Shown in pieces: positions 43,290 through 54,401 of a stretch of 64,000 nucleotides of DNA. A program made the position numbers and the translations under genes. The notes under the pieces were generated by a model that saw only the letters and a program-made list of their open reading frames with translations, made no database searches and was not told the origin of the DNA. The stretch covers positions 86,968,756-87,032,755 of the forward strand of contig CM060731.1 of assembly GCA_030704615.1 (NCBI GenBank), in the 5' to 3' direction. The first letter of the stretch is position 1; every line of letters begins with the position of its first letter. This DNA comes from Takakia lepidozioides. Its lineage: Eukaryota; Streptophyta; Takakiopsida; Takakiales; Takakiaceae.

Positions 43290-43601
43290 ATGGCAGGAAG
43301 AGACCACACACTGATTCCTGATGAACCAAGCATTGGAGATGTGCTGATTTGCTTCAGCAGACGCACACCAAATGCACACGCAGACCCTTGTTTGCACTTC
43401 TTCAACCCTGCTTGGAGAATAGCAAATGGTGATTTATGTCTTAGAGTGATACATACTGGTGGAAGAACAACCATAGCACTTTGGATAAGAGAGTTAGGAA
43501 GGTGGGTGAAGATAAATACCATGGCACGAGAGGTGACATGGGGAGGTAGAGTAGAGATGTTGCGAAATGGACAGTGGGAGTGGTATAGAGGTCAACATTA
43601 A
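43290..43601 (+). CDS. small pre-gag ORF (element E)
   Basis: ATG 43290 gives about 103 residues between the primer-binding site and gag. Core pattern: SIGDVLICFSRR, then NGDLCLRVIHTGGRTTIALW and WVKINTMAREV. The same pattern occurs three times in tandem upstream of gag in element F (61648-62571), so it is a conserved module and not a chance frame. The predicted character is a small beta-rich soluble domain. It has no signal peptide. I recognise no family. Position suggests a leader-encoded accessory protein. Confidence 0.65.
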   Translation: MAGRDHTLIPDEPSIGDVLICFSRRTPNAHADPCLHFFNPAWRIANGDLCLRVIHTGGRTTIALWIRELGRWVKINTMAREVTWGGRVEMLRNGQWEWYRGQH

Positions 43602-43672
43602 GGGAGTTGCAGGAAAATTAGAGTCAGAATTAGGTGTTGAAACAGTTTGAACTTTGACTAGAGAGTAGAAGG

Positions 43673-45991
43673 ATGACCAGTCCAACCAGCATAGATGCGC
43701 CTTATCATGGTAGGAATAGTGAGGATGTAAATGACTGGCTGGAGAGAATTCAGATGGAGGCAGATGTCAGGGATTTGAATGAGGACAAAACTTTCAAGGT
43801 AGCAAGGCTCAACCTGAGAGCCAAGGCTGATGAATGGTACCGTAAACAAAACCCTAGGCCAAACAACTGGGTGGACTTCAGGGCAGCAATTTCAGCCAAG
43901 TTTGGTATCGTGGACTTGGCAGAAATTAGGCTAAGAATGGATACCATTAAACAGGAGAGTAGACAAAGGGTTCAAACATACTTCGATAGGTTGAACCGGT
44001 TATTTATAAGAAGTGGGGCGTCTGATTTGGAACAGAGGCGTAGATTTGCAGCAGGTTTGAGACCAGAAATAGCAAGAGTAATGTTGGGCAGGCGCTTCCT
44101 TGATGTAGAGGAAGCACTTGACACAGCCATTGAGATTGAAAGGGGCCTGGGAAAGTTAGGGGAAATACCTCTAGAGCCATTGGAAGGAGATGATACAGAT
44201 GAGTCAGTTGTGTTTGTTAACCCTGTGGACAGAAGACTTGATCAGCTGAACACTACCCTACAGAAGTACTTTGATAGGGGACCAGTCATAGGAGAAAGCT
44301 CGGGATCTAGAACACCACCTCGTGTTCGCCTTTGTAATGTTTGTCACAAAGAAGGTCACATAGCTGCATATTGTCCTGAAGGAAGAACCCCAGCTAAGTG
44401 TGACAAATGTCACCGGTTCGGGCATTCCACGGAAATGTGTGGTGTGAGATGCAACTTTTGCAAGCTACTCGGGCATACGGAGAGTGAGTGCAGTAGAAAA
44501 CTCGACCAGACTATGATGGGAACTCCGGGAACTAACTTTGTAGATGTGTTCTATGATGATGAGGATGATGTACTCGCAGAGATGACAGATCTGATGTCAC
44601 GAAATAGAATCAATGAAGTCAGACTTCCAAGGACACGCATACCTATCCAGAGTCCGATTGTTGAACCTACAGGGTCACCAGAAAGGAATAGTGAGAGCAG
44701 TGAACAGCCAAGCAAGACCAAGAGTGAAATCTACCCAAAGAACAATTTCAAGAATGCTATAGAAGGAGGTACGAAATCCAGAATCTTGAACCACTTCTAC
44801 AAAGGAAGAATATCGTTGTCTCCCATGGACCTGATCATGACTGTGCCCGGAGAGCTAGACAAATTGAAAGGGCTGGTCAAAGTGGTGGAAAGAGCAATGG
44901 TCCAACAAAGGGAGACAACTCACAGTATAGAAGTTGTGAAGGATGTACCAAGGCCTTTGTACTCAGCACACGCTGAGCCCACGATCTCGTATGCTTATAC
45001 TGGTAAGGTTAAAGTGCTTCATGTAATGATTACAATGGGAGATTACCAGGTATTAGGCCAGATTGACACTGGTGCCATGCTTTCTGTAATATCAGCTAGT
45101 ACAGTCAGGGATCTTGGTTTGATGGGATCTGTCATTACTAGTAAGGATGTGAATTACAGAGTAGCCTCAGGTGCTCTTGAGACTGCAATGGGCAGACTTG
45201 AGGACATCAAGGTCAAAGTAGGAGAACTGACCAATCGTTTGTCCTTTATGGTGGTGAACACGGATACATATAACATGCTGCTGGGATTAGACTTTCTCAA
45301 AAAGTTTGGCGTTGTAGTGGACACCGAAGTTGAAACAATTCGCGTACGCTATGGGCTAGGAAAGGATTTTGCTCACTTCCCTTTGCACACCATCAATTAT
45401 AATGAGCCTGCAGTTACCAAAACAGCCTACCATAGAGGGGTCGAGAGTAGAATGAGATATGCAAGCAGTACGTCAGCAGGTAATGTCTTAACCCTGACGT
45501 CAGATGAACAGTACCTAGGCTTGTGGGAGAAGAAAAGAAAACCAGAGGAAGAATATGAGGACACGGAGGAAGCATCCTCAGGTTCTGACACCTCTAAATC
45601 TGATAAAGATGAGGAGATGGGAGGCTCTGAGGAGAGTAAGGAGGAAGAAACAGCACTGAGGGATGTTGAGGAAATAATAGACGATGTCAACCTAGGGGAG
45701 GACTTGTTCGAGGACCAAGGGATGTCTGAACTCCTTCAGGAAGAGACCCATAAGAGCATGGCTGCTGCCATAATACAGGAAGCTTACCAGAAAGCTTGGA
45801 ATGGTGAACTAGGGAACAACAACCTAGAAATAGAGGATGACTTCCATGATTGGAATCAGGTTGTCACACAAGAGGAAGGACAGAGAATGGCTAACTCTGT
45901 AAGCCAGGTGGAGGGAAAGAATTGGGAACCCAGTCAAGAGGAAGAAATGGAGAGTCGTTGGAGAAGTCTGAAATTGAAAAAGGGGAGATGA
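43673..45991 (+). CDS. Gag - protease polyprotein (element E)
   Basis: ATG 43673, 772 residues. The Gag capsid region covers residues 1-190 (DVNDWLERIQMEADVRDLNE, DEWYRKQNPRPNNWVDF, RVQTYFDRLNRLF). Three zinc knuckles follow near residues 221 (CNVCHKEGHIAAYC), 243 (CDKCHRFGHSTEMC) and 260 (CNFCKLLGHTESEC). The retropepsin has its active site near residue 465 (LGQIDTGAMLSVISAST) and a later LLGLDFLKK. After that comes a very acidic tail (residues about 620-772). No RT follows: the frame ends at TGA 45989-45991, overlapping by about 70 nt a second frame that begins within RNase H. It is uninterrupted and probably translatable. Confidence 0.9.
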   Translation: MTSPTSIDAPYHGRNSEDVNDWLERIQMEADVRDLNEDKTFKVARLNLRAKADEWYRKQNPRPNNWVDFRAAISAKFGIVDLAEIRLRMDTIKQESRQRVQTYFDRLNRLFIRSGASDLEQRRRFAAGLRPEIARVMLGRRFLDVEEALDTAIEIERGLGKLGEIPLEPLEGDDTDESVVFVNPVDRRLDQLNTTLQKYFDRGPVIGESSGSRTPPRVRLCNVCHKEGHIAAYCPEGRTPAKCDKCHRFGHSTEMCGVRCNFCKLLGHTESECSRKLDQTMMGTPGTNFVDVFYDDEDDVLAEMTDLMSRNRINEVRLPRTRIPIQSPIVEPTGSPERNSESSEQPSKTKSEIYPKNNFKNAIEGGTKSRILNHFYKGRISLSPMDLIMTVPGELDKLKGLVKVVERAMVQQRETTHSIEVVKDVPRPLYSAHAEPTISYAYTGKVKVLHVMITMGDYQVLGQIDTGAMLSVISASTVRDLGLMGSVITSKDVNYRVASGALETAMGRLEDIKVKVGELTNRLSFMVVNTDTYNMLLGLDFLKKFGVVVDTEVETIRVRYGLGKDFAHFPLHTINYNEPAVTKTAYHRGVESRMRYASSTSAGNVLTLTSDEQYLGLWEKKRKPEEEYEDTEEASSGSDTSKSDKDEEMGGSEESKEEETALRDVEEIIDDVNLGEDLFEDQGMSELLQEETHKSMAAAIIQEAYQKAWNGELGNNNLEIEDDFHDWNQVVTQEEGQRMANSVSQVEGKNWEPSQEEEMESRWRSLKLKKGR
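45979..45985 (+). promoter_or_regulatory. candidate -1 ribosomal frameshift heptamer
   Basis: The Gag-protease frame reads AAG GGG preceded by A, giving A AAG GGG, which fits the X XXY YYZ form, six bases before its stop codon. A -1 slip here would enter the RNase H-integrase frame exactly. GGG in the second codon is not a strong slippery choice, and no pseudoknot was checked. The overlap may instead be a by-product of the RT deletion. Confidence 0.3.
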
Positions 45992-48183
45992 TTTGCAAAA
46001 GAGAAGAGTACTATGCATGTGTATGGGGCCTTTGGCACTTCAAGAAAATACTGTTGGGAAGTCATTTTTCTTTGGAAACAGATCTAGATCCATATTGGTG
46101 GCTGTACTCAGAGCACCACATAGGCATAGACTTACTTGGTGACTTTTCATTTGAGTTCGTTCCGGGCATAGTAAGATCTTCCACAGGTGGAATGTTGACC
46201 AAGGATCATGGCATATTGAAGGGAGAACTGAAACCAGGCATAATGCCAGATGGAGAAGGAAAGAGGGTGACTTTTGCTGCACAGACTTTTGCTACAAAAA
46301 AACAAGGAAAGGGTATTGATCAATCAAGCTCTGTCAATCTGGTAAGGGAGGGTATTTGGAAGGATAAGGGTGCAGGAAGGATAGAGGCTACTGCAATCAG
46401 CAACAAGGAAAGGGAGCATCTGATGCCCTCTTGTCCCACCATCCATGTGATTACCCGAGGATCTCGTGCTCGTGATAAGGAGCTAAGCAAGGTACATCCA
46501 GCCTGTGAACTTGTGGAAGAGAGATCGAACAATGAAAAGGGAAGCTTGCAAGAGACACCATTCCTTCAACACTTGACAAGCACTCCAACAACAAGAAGAA
46601 CGCGGGTGACTTCCTCATCAGAATGCCCAGCCAAGGAAAACATGGGGGGTGAGTGTTCCACCAAGACGTTTTGTTCTTCAGACAGTGATGGAACAAGTGG
46701 TTCAGAACAAGACACTTCTTCTTGCAACAAGATTGATGAAGGGGACTGGGTACCATGGACCGCACCCACCAAAGCTACTCAGATGTCATTATTACGTGAG
46801 GCTGAAAGATGGGGGAAAAGCTCTCTCATCAGCTCTGACCATCATACAGCAGCTGTTAAGGAGGAAAGGCAACCTGATGTGCTTGATGATGTGGAAGTCA
46901 TGCACCTCTTATGTTTTGGAGAAGTCAATGACTACCTGACAAAAGAGGAGAGCAAGAGAGCCAAGAGGCGGGCAAGGCAGTACTCCTATCTCAAAGGTGA
47001 GGTCTACTTTGATGGAAGGGTAGTTCCACCAAGAACTGACAGAGGGGCAATAATCACTGAAGTACATGAAGCCACTGGCCACTTTGGAGTCAGAAGAACA
47101 CAAGAGGAGATATGCCGACGTTATTTCTGGCATGATAGAACAAAACTCATCAGGCAAGTACTCAAGGGCTGTGGTAAATGTCAGATGGCCAAACAGAACG
47201 GAGTGTTGCGCTCAGGTAGCTCAAAACTTCACAGCATTCCAGTAGTGGATCTATTTTTCAGAGTTGCAATTGACACGGCAGGACCATTATTTATAACCAG
47301 CAGGGGCAATCAGTACTTTCTGGTGGCAATCGATCACTTCTCAAAATGGATAAAAGCTGCACCAGTGGCAGATCATACAGCAGCCCTTGCTGCCCGCTTT
47401 CTTGAGGAAGAAATAATTGACAGGTATAGCTGCCCACATACGTTGCTCACTGACAATGGCACAGAGTGGGGAGGTGAGTTTGAAGATACATGCCACGAAT
47501 ACGGTATAAAGAGGGAGCATAGCGCCCCCTACTGGCCTCAGTGTAACGGTATGGTGGAAAGGGTCATTAAGTCTCTCAAACAGAGCATCACCACCCTAGG
47601 AGTTGGAAACGACACTGAGTGGGATCAGAATCTCTATAAGGCCCTGTTTGGTTACAGAATGGGTGTCCATGCTTCCACTTTATTCTCACCTTTTCAGGTA
47701 CTTACTGGTAGAATTCCAAGGCTGGGAATTGACAACAGGTTGCATTTTCTTACAACACCAGTAAATTCTGATGGATCTGTAGCAGAGGTCACACTTATGA
47801 TGCAGCAGAAAATCCAGCTTCTCACAGAAATGAAGGCAAAGCTGCGAAAGAGTGTGAAGAAAGGGCAGCGTCAACAGGCAAGAGATTATGAAAGAAGGCA
47901 TCAAACAGGGCATACCTACTGCACGTTGATGGAGAACAGCAAGGTAATGATGTTGAGGCCCGGAAAGAGGTCTTCCATGACATCTCCATGGGAGGGACCC
48001 TATGACTTTTTGGGGTACAAGGATGCAGGAAGCACAACCATGACTGGAGAAGCTGCACGAAGATGCAGGTTGAGAGATGGAGCAGACAAGGAATGGGTAA
48101 GAAGTAGGAGGGATTTAAAACCCTTCATACCACCAATAGGTGTTCAGCCATTAAAGGTGGTCAGTGAGGACCCTGACACTTAA
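45986..48183 (+). CDS. RNase H remnant - integrase (element E, RT missing)
   Basis: The frame (open from 45922) begins inside RNase H (REEYYACVWGLWHFKKILLG, LETDLDPYWWLYSEHHIGID) with no RT before it. After a long variable linker comes the integrase: zinc domain HEATGHFGVRRT with KGCGKCQMAK, core VAIDTAGPLF, LLTDNGTEWGGEF and GMVERVIKSL supplying the D, D and E residues, then YRMGVHASTLFSPFQVL and a C-terminal SH3-like part (SPWEGPYDFLGYKDA). All integrase catalytic residues are present. With RT absent and LTRs nearly identical, the element was probably mobilised by another copy's RT. Confidence 0.88.
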
Positions 48184-48204
48184 AAAAGGGAGACACACTA
48201 CATA

Positions 48205-50529
48205 TGTAGTGTGAATGCAGGGGGTAAAAATTCAAGTTTTTGTTTGGCATCAGGTTTCGGCACTACTACAAAGGGAGTGCCCTTCGTGCTAATGAAGGGG
48301 AGGAATTGTCCATAACTTGAGGTAATTCCATGGAAAAACTATGCTATTGATCTGCCAAGAACAAAATATGGCTAAGTTATGACATGCACCTTTTTCATCC
48401 CTAGGATGAATGATTTTCATCTATGATGTTGAACCCTAGAAGCAGGATGTGAAATTCGAAGGGGAAGAGTGCGTGCATCTTTTCGCATTTGCTGCAGTGG
48501 TGTTGGCAGCACTGGATATCTGAGAAAGTTCCACCTACGCAAAGGGTATCAGCTTGCTTTAAAGAGAAACGTTAAGAGCTCCTGCTTGGCTTTCTGTGCA
48601 AGAAGAAGCGGTGCCGCCTTCTTCGTAAGCAATTATCAAACTTGAGGGATCAGGTTTGTGATAAGGGCGGTGCACCACTGTTGTCGCCATTGTCTTGATG
48701 AGCACATTAATGAGGAGATGGAGCGGCTCAGCAGGTGTTGGGGGATGAGAAGTGCAGGCTGGTGTGTATAGCGCCTCAGGTTGTCTGTGATCAAATCTTG
48801 TAGCTGCTGTCTGTTTGAGAGCTTTAGGACCAGATCACTTTGCAAGGGAAGAGAGTAAGCATCTTTTCGCAGCTGCTGCAGTGGTGTTGGCAGCACAGGA
48901 TATCTGAGAAAGTTCCACCTACGCAAAGGGTATCAGCTTGCTTTAAAGAGAAACGTTAAGAGCTCCTGCTTGGCTTTCTGTGCAAGAGGAAGCGGTGCCG
49001 CCTTCTGGTGTGTATGGCGCTTAAGCTATCTTTAATTAAGTTTTGTATTTGCTCTCTGTCTTAAGGGCCGTAGGACCAGATCACTTCATAGGGAAGAAAT
49101 GCACATGTAGAAGGATAGGGTAGAGGTTGGCAGGCACAAGGATGTGCCAGCAGCTGAAGCAGAGCCATCATGCCTTAATGAGGACTGGAATCACGATAAG
49201 AAGAAACGTCGGAAATGGCTGACGAGGGAGATGACAAGGTGCCTTCTTGACAGGCAGACCCACCGCTTCAATGAGTATAAGACAGATAAGTTCGAAGAGT
49301 GTTGGCTTCCTTTTTTGGGCACTTAGGAATGACTGTGTGAAGTTTTTGGAACTGTCTCTTGTTTCTATAGAAAGGGACAGAAATGTGAGGAGTGGGGAGC
49401 TTTTGGAGAATGGAATGAAGGCACTGGAATTCAAACCAGGATGATGTGGAGATGGATGCACCTGTTGTTTCACTGTCATTAGGAAAATGAGAGGGGACAG
49501 GGATATCTCATCTCAGGGTTAGGATGGTTGCTGTTGTTGTGTTCCTTTTCCTTATTTTTGTGTCTTCAGCCAGCAAAACAAGGCGGCCCTGGATGCTAGA
49601 TCCTTGAGAAGGGATGATGTGGATGGGAAGGAAGGTCAATACTGTTTTGGGGTGTGGATCTGATTTGTAGAGGTGTTCCAAACATATGAATGACTGAAGT
49701 TCGCAGTTGAGGAGATGACAGGGGGTGTGATTTGAGATCTGTAGAAGGGTAGTGAAGCACCTTGACCAAACAGGATACACTTGGGGAAAGGTAGTGCAAG
49801 GACCAGTCACTGGAAAGAGAGAGAGAAAAAGACTGACAGAGGGGCAGATTATCTCTTGTGTGACCAAGGTTGACTTCAATGATGGATGCACTGGATGCCT
49901 GGCTGGATGTGCATTGCATTGCATCGTAGACGTGTTGTTGTGGAAAAGTGAGGGAATCACACACAAAGGAGAAAAAGAGAGTGAGAGAAAGAAAAAGTGA
50001 AAGAGGGAGAAAGGGTGATGAGAGATGGATAAAAAGGAGAGGTAAGGTCAAGAAGACATGAACCCTGAATGGTCAAACTAGTGGGCCTGTAGTCCATGGC
50101 AGATCTGAGTTGCCCATCCACCTAGACCGAGCTCTCATTACAAATTGAAAGGGGCTTCCGACATGTTGCTGACTGAGGGAACTGCCCACAAGGGCAGTGT
50201 TTCATCACTGACATAGGGCTGATTGCATCGCTAAAGACATCATGGCAGCAGGGCTGGTGCTGTATCTGCAGGTAGAGGATGTTGAGTAAAAGGTGAAACC
50301 AAGAGTGAACGTACAACATTGGCTCCCCATCCATGTCTTCTCTTCCGCTGCGGCGTGGATGAGGATTGCTTGAACTCTGATCACGAAGGAGCTGAGGGAA
50401 ACCCACAGCCAAGTGACGACAAGTGGACAGACTAGAACAACGTTTCTTTCTTTTGCTCCGCTTAGAATGGAGGGAAGCACAATTGGAATTATACAGAAGG
50501 GGATTCACGCCCCTTCTTTTCACACTACA
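48205..50529 (+). repeat. 3' LTR of nested element E (2325 bp)
   Basis: Starts TGTAGTGTGAA and ends TTCACACTACA, an 11-bp perfect terminal inverted repeat, with TG/CA ends. The A/G-rich tract AAAAAAGGGAGAC at 48182-48194 just upstream is the likely polypurine tract. It matches the 5' LTR with only scattered differences in shared parts and includes the 710 bp that copy lacks. No credible gene lies inside. Confidence 0.92.
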
Positions 50530-51135
50530 GAATGTCAACAAGCTTTTGAGGAACTTACATTGTCAGTAACAACTACATCTATGCTGATTAACCCTCACTG
50601 GCATGTAGTATTTCATGTTCACTGTGATGCCTCAGGAGAAGCATTGGGAGCAGTATTAGCCCAAAATGTTACAGGAAACATAGATTCACCTGTGTATTAT
50701 GCTAGCAGGTTGATGAATAGTGCTGAGAGGAACTATAGCACAACTGAAAGAGAAGCATTGGCAATGATTTATGCAGTCAAGAAATTCAGGCATTACCTAT
50801 TGGGAAGAAAATTTATATTTTATGTGGATCATCAGGCTCTGATTTATTTGGTGAACAAGCCTTTGATAAGTGGAAGGATAGTAAGGTGGTTAATAATCTT
50901 GCACGAGTTTGAGTTTGAAGTTGTTTACAAGCCTGGCCATTTGTATCTTGTGGCAGATCACTTGTCATGCCTATCAACAGGAGAGCCCGCCACAGGAGTA
51001 GACGATCAACTACCTGATGCGAGTTTATTTGCAGTAGAGGTGCAGGGAAGTGCAGATGATTGGTTAGATTGGCAGTGGCCAATCAGATACTACCTTACTC
51101 ATGGACAGTGCCTACCTAGTTATGGGAAGGAGTAG
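50530..51135 (+). pseudogene. element D: RNase H
   Basis: Continues the interrupted RT at the duplicated GAAT with CQQAFEELTLSVTTTSMLIN. RNase H signature: VHCDASGEALGAVLAQ, STTEREALAMIYAVKKFRHY, FYVDHQALIYLVNKP, YKPGHLYLVADHLSC. The reading phase is exactly the one left at 41607. TAG 51133-51135 interrupts it before the integrase. Confidence 0.88.
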
Positions 51136-52367
51136 AGGAAGAGAATAGCTATCAAGGCTTTACCCTATACTATGATAGGGGGCAGAATGTATAAGCTAGG
51201 ACCTGATGGAGTACTTAAACGATGCTTGTACCACCATGAAGTAAATAAAGTTTTGGAGGAAGTTCATAATGGAGTGGCTGGAGGTCATTTTGGAAAAGAG
51301 ACTACCAGTAGAAATATACTACTTGCTGGTTACTGGTGGCCTACATTGTTCAAGGATGTACACAAGTATTGTAAGAGTTGTGATGAGTGTCAGAGGCTAG
51401 GACCATTGCAGAGATCTGGGAAGATGGCTTTGCATCCTACGATGCCTACTGAACCATTTCAGAAATGGGGATTAGACTTTGTTGGACCAATTAACTCACC
51501 AGCCAGAAATACATAGAACAAGTATATAATCACAGCCACTGATTATACTACAAAGTGGGTGGAAGCTAAAGCTCTGGGGGACAACACAGCTAAGTCCACA
51601 ACAAGGTTCCTGTATGAGAACATACTTACAAGATTTGGCTGTCCCCTGGAATTTATCAGTGACCAGGGAAGTCACTTCATTAACGAGACCATAGAACTAT
51701 TGACTAAAGAGTTCATGATTGTGCATAGGAAGAGTAAAACTTATTACCCACAGGGTAATGGGCAGGCAGAGGCTACCAACAAAAAACTATGTACTATCTT
51801 GGCTAAGATAGTCGATGCAAACAAAACAGATTGGGATACAAAGCTGTTGACGGCTTTATGGTCATACATGACTTCATATAAAGTCACCACTAAGTATACA
51901 CCATTCCAATTAGTTTATGGTATGGAAGCTTTACTTCCAGTGGAGTTCTTGTTACCTACCATGAGAACTGAATGGGGAAGGAGAATGGAATTGGAAGATT
52001 CAAAATTCAGATAAAGAGGAAGGGTCAATTTGATGAAGGTAAACTGAAAACTTTTAAGACGGGTGATTTGGTTCTGTGGTTGCAGAAGAAGGGGAAGATT
52101 AAGGCTTCTAAGCTTAAATCACCATGGAAAGGACCTTATGTCATACAAAAGATGTATGATAACAACACCGCCATGTTACAAACCATTGACAAAGATATGC
52201 TGGGAAGAGTCAATGCCAATAAGTTGAAGGGATACAGTAGTATCCACGACAAACCATTGCAGCACGATTTGCATATTGAAACACAAAAACAGTCACGGGC
52301 TGCACCGGTAATACCAACGGAGCCTGAAACACTTGTCGTAAAGCCGAATGTGTATGGCCTGAGCTGA
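51136..52367 (+). pseudogene. element D: integrase
   Basis: Zinc domain: HNGVAGGHFGKETTSRNIL with CKSCDECQRLG. Core: WGLDFVGPINS, TAG 51514-51516, then FISDQGSHFINE and YPQGNGQAEATNKKL for the three acidic residues. Also TTKYTPFQLVYGMEALLPVE and C-terminal WKGPYVIQKMYDNNTAMLQ with INDKPLQHDL-like ending (SSIHDKPLQHDL). A frame change near 51995 separates the core from the C-terminal segment. Close to the fragment of element B at 14577-15362. Confidence 0.87.
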
Positions 52368-52394
52368 GAACACGGGTGTTCGCACAATTATTAC

Positions 52395-52560
52395 AGCCCA
52401 CCACAACATCACACAACTTATCACAGCCCATCACAGCATCACACAGCCTATCACAGCCCACCACAGTGCCACACAGTCTATCACAGCCACCCACAGTGTC
52501 ACACAGCCTATCACAGCTCGTCACAGTTTGACACAGCCTGTCACAACCCCACACAACCCA
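52395..52560. repeat. CACAGCC-type minisatellite (element D)
   Basis: About sixteen copies of a 10-bp word (ATCACAGCCC, ATCACACAGC, GTCACACAGCC and so on) directly after the integrase frame. It is the same word as the 1-kb array at 28830-29865 in the unrelated element C. Confidence 0.8.
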
Positions 52561-52642
52561 CGCGGGTTACACAGTCCATAGGATCAGTGACAGGTGGCCG
52601 TGGGTTAACGTCCGAAAAGTGGCCGGCGGGTGAAAAGACAGC

Positions 52643-53491
52643 TTGGAAGTCAAACTCGGAGAGTGTGTCACGAGGACAGGGACAGACGGAGGTAGGTCTA
52701 GAAACGAACACGTGGTCGCCAGGGCGAAGCACACCGCAGTGCATATATTGCAAAAGGGGTGTCATCATGCAAGAAGACAAACTGGGCCGTCAAAGTACCT
52801 ACCCGGTATATCAACCCAAACTAATTGTGGGCCCATTAATGCATTCAGGGCAAGGGTAACGGAACCATTTACAAGTACAGAAAAGGGGGACTTTTGCCAC
52901 ATGTGCTGTCCTAGTGGACATTCCAGGGGGGGATGTCCACTGAGAGGAGATAAATTAAGAAGTTACCCAAGGAGGCAACATCCAATCACGAGCGAGAATT
53001 ACATACAGGTGGTTTCCTCCAAGAAACAAGAACAAGAAATTAGCAGGGTTATGAGCGCAAAAGTCGGGGTGGTTCCGAATAACCAGTGTCTCGACAGGAG
53101 GGGCAATCAAAGCTATAGCTTTGTAGCTATGGCGGAAATCACGGATTACACATTAGCTTTACTTCTCACACAGTGGCGCAATGACGGACGGGTTGAGAGT
53201 ACATTCTCTCTCACTCGATACTTGCAAGCCCCGCAGGCTTACACGCACTTACCCGTTCCATTTTGTGCCAACCATACTTTTATGCTTTGTGCCTTGCAAG
53301 CTTTCCTACAGCTGTTTCAAACAAGGCCTTTTTGTTTGTCTAGAATGAAGAGAGTGAGGGGAATGGAGGATATCAGGGTGAAGAGCACCACGATTCTGCA
53401 GAAGCAAACAATTGCTGCACCACATGCAGTGCAGCTGCTGAGGGAGTTGCGATTGGAGGCAGTATATGATTCAATTTCTTCAGAACTTTGA
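52643..53491 (+). CDS. post-integrase zinc-knuckle ORF (element D)
   Basis: A 282-codon frame with a Ser/Arg-rich first part, a CCHC knuckle (CHMCCPSGHSRGGC near residue 84), a basic region, then a hydrophobic segment (HLPVPFCANHTFMLCALQAF and LQLF) followed by MKRVRGMEDIRVKS, which begins the next protein's homology. The knuckle lies where element B has CKYCAHAAHLKTDH. The first codons overlap repeat-like sequence, so the true start is uncertain. Function unknown; nucleic-acid binding is plausible. Confidence 0.5.
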   Translation: MEVKLGECVTRTGTDGGRSRNEHVVARAKHTAVHILQKGCHHARRQTGPSKYLPGISTQTNCGPINAFRARVTEPFTSTEKGDFCHMCCPSGHSRGGCPLRGDKLRSYPRRQHPITSENYIQVVSSKKQEQEISRVMSAKVGVVPNNQCLDRRGNQSYSFVAMAEITDYTLALLLTQWRNDGRVESTFSLTRYLQAPQAYTHLPVPFCANHTFMLCALQAFLQLFQTRPFCLSRMKRVRGMEDIRVKSTTILQKQTIAAPHAVQLLRELRLEAVYDSISSEL

Positions 53492-54401
53492 GCCTCGGAC
53501 GGGAGTTACCCAGGTGAGGGGAGTAGATATAGAAATTACTCCCCAGTACTTGCAGCAATTGTTTGATTTGCCATCGGGTCATGTGGATGTGGATGAGCAC
53601 AGGGCAAGATTGCATATAGGGAATTTGTTCCAAGAAGGGAGTTTCTTTAAGACTCAAGGTTATACTTGCACCAAAGCCGAGTACCCAGGGCTCAGAGAAG
53701 TTGGCCAAATCTTGAACGTTCTGTTTGCCATGAAACAGAACCAACAATATTTGAGCAGATTATTCACAGAGGAGATACTAAAAGCTTTGAGGGGAGAGGA
53801 TGTAGCTTGGGCAGAGTTAATGTACAATGGTCTGGTGGAAGAGATGAAGAGGTTACAGGGCACTGCTGCTAAGTCTCCAATCATTGTGTCTGGCCCAGTC
53901 ATTGCCCAAATAATTCTTGACTCTTGCAAACTTGATGCGCGAGAACGTAAAGAGATGGGAGTGTTTGAGGCAACAACTACTGCAATGGAGGAGCAGTGCT
54001 CTTCACATAGTGAGGGTGGACTGGAGGGGCAACACCAATCTAAGAGACAGAAGCAGAATATGACTGTAATGGTAGATCCACCGGCTTCAAGAAAACCGCA
54101 AGATGATGTTTCCATAGCTCCTGTGCAGGATGGGGCACAGCAGCACAGAATGCTGTTATTATTGGAAGCACGACATTTGGAGAGGGAAGAAGAAGTCACT
54201 TTGGTACCACAGCCATCACAACCAGTTGACTCAGTTGTCTCAGAGGTTCCACAGTTAGTACATCCTGTGACACCAGAGCCTATTGCTCTGGATGGAGAAG
54301 GGTTGGACATTCCATCTACAGAGCAGGTCGTGGCAGAAATTGAGAAGGGTGATCTTCTCTATGAAAACTCTGGCATGGTAAGGGAACCAGTGGCACCATA
54401 G
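53466..54401 (+). CDS. extra 3' ORF, Athila ORF-like/mobile-domain protein (element D)
   Basis: The frame holds IQFLQNFEPRTGVTQVRGVD, IEITPQYLQQLFDLPSGH, YTCTKAEYPGLREVGQILNV and MKQNQQYLSRLFTEEIL, then a helical segment, an NLS-like KRQKQN and an acidic variable tail. VRGV-I-ITP-yL--LF-LP recalls the conserved N-terminal part of the extra proteins in Athila-like and plant-mobile-domain elements. It aligns by eye over most of its length with element B's 15788-17137. The N-terminal homology begins in the preceding frame near 53345, so a frame change at about 53465 is likely. TAG 54399-54401 ends this part; the phase continues to 54617. Confidence 0.6.
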   Translation: MIQFLQNFEPRTGVTQVRGVDIEITPQYLQQLFDLPSGHVDVDEHRARLHIGNLFQEGSFFKTQGYTCTKAEYPGLREVGQILNVLFAMKQNQQYLSRLFTEEILKALRGEDVAWAELMYNGLVEEMKRLQGTAAKSPIIVSGPVIAQIILDSCKLDARERKEMGVFEATTTAMEEQCSSHSEGGLEGQHQSKRQKQNMTVMVDPPASRKPQDDVSIAPVQDGAQQHRMLLLLEARHLEREEEVTLVPQPSQPVDSVVSEVPQLVHPVTPEPIALDGEGLDIPSTEQVVAEIEKGDLLYENSGMVREPVAP

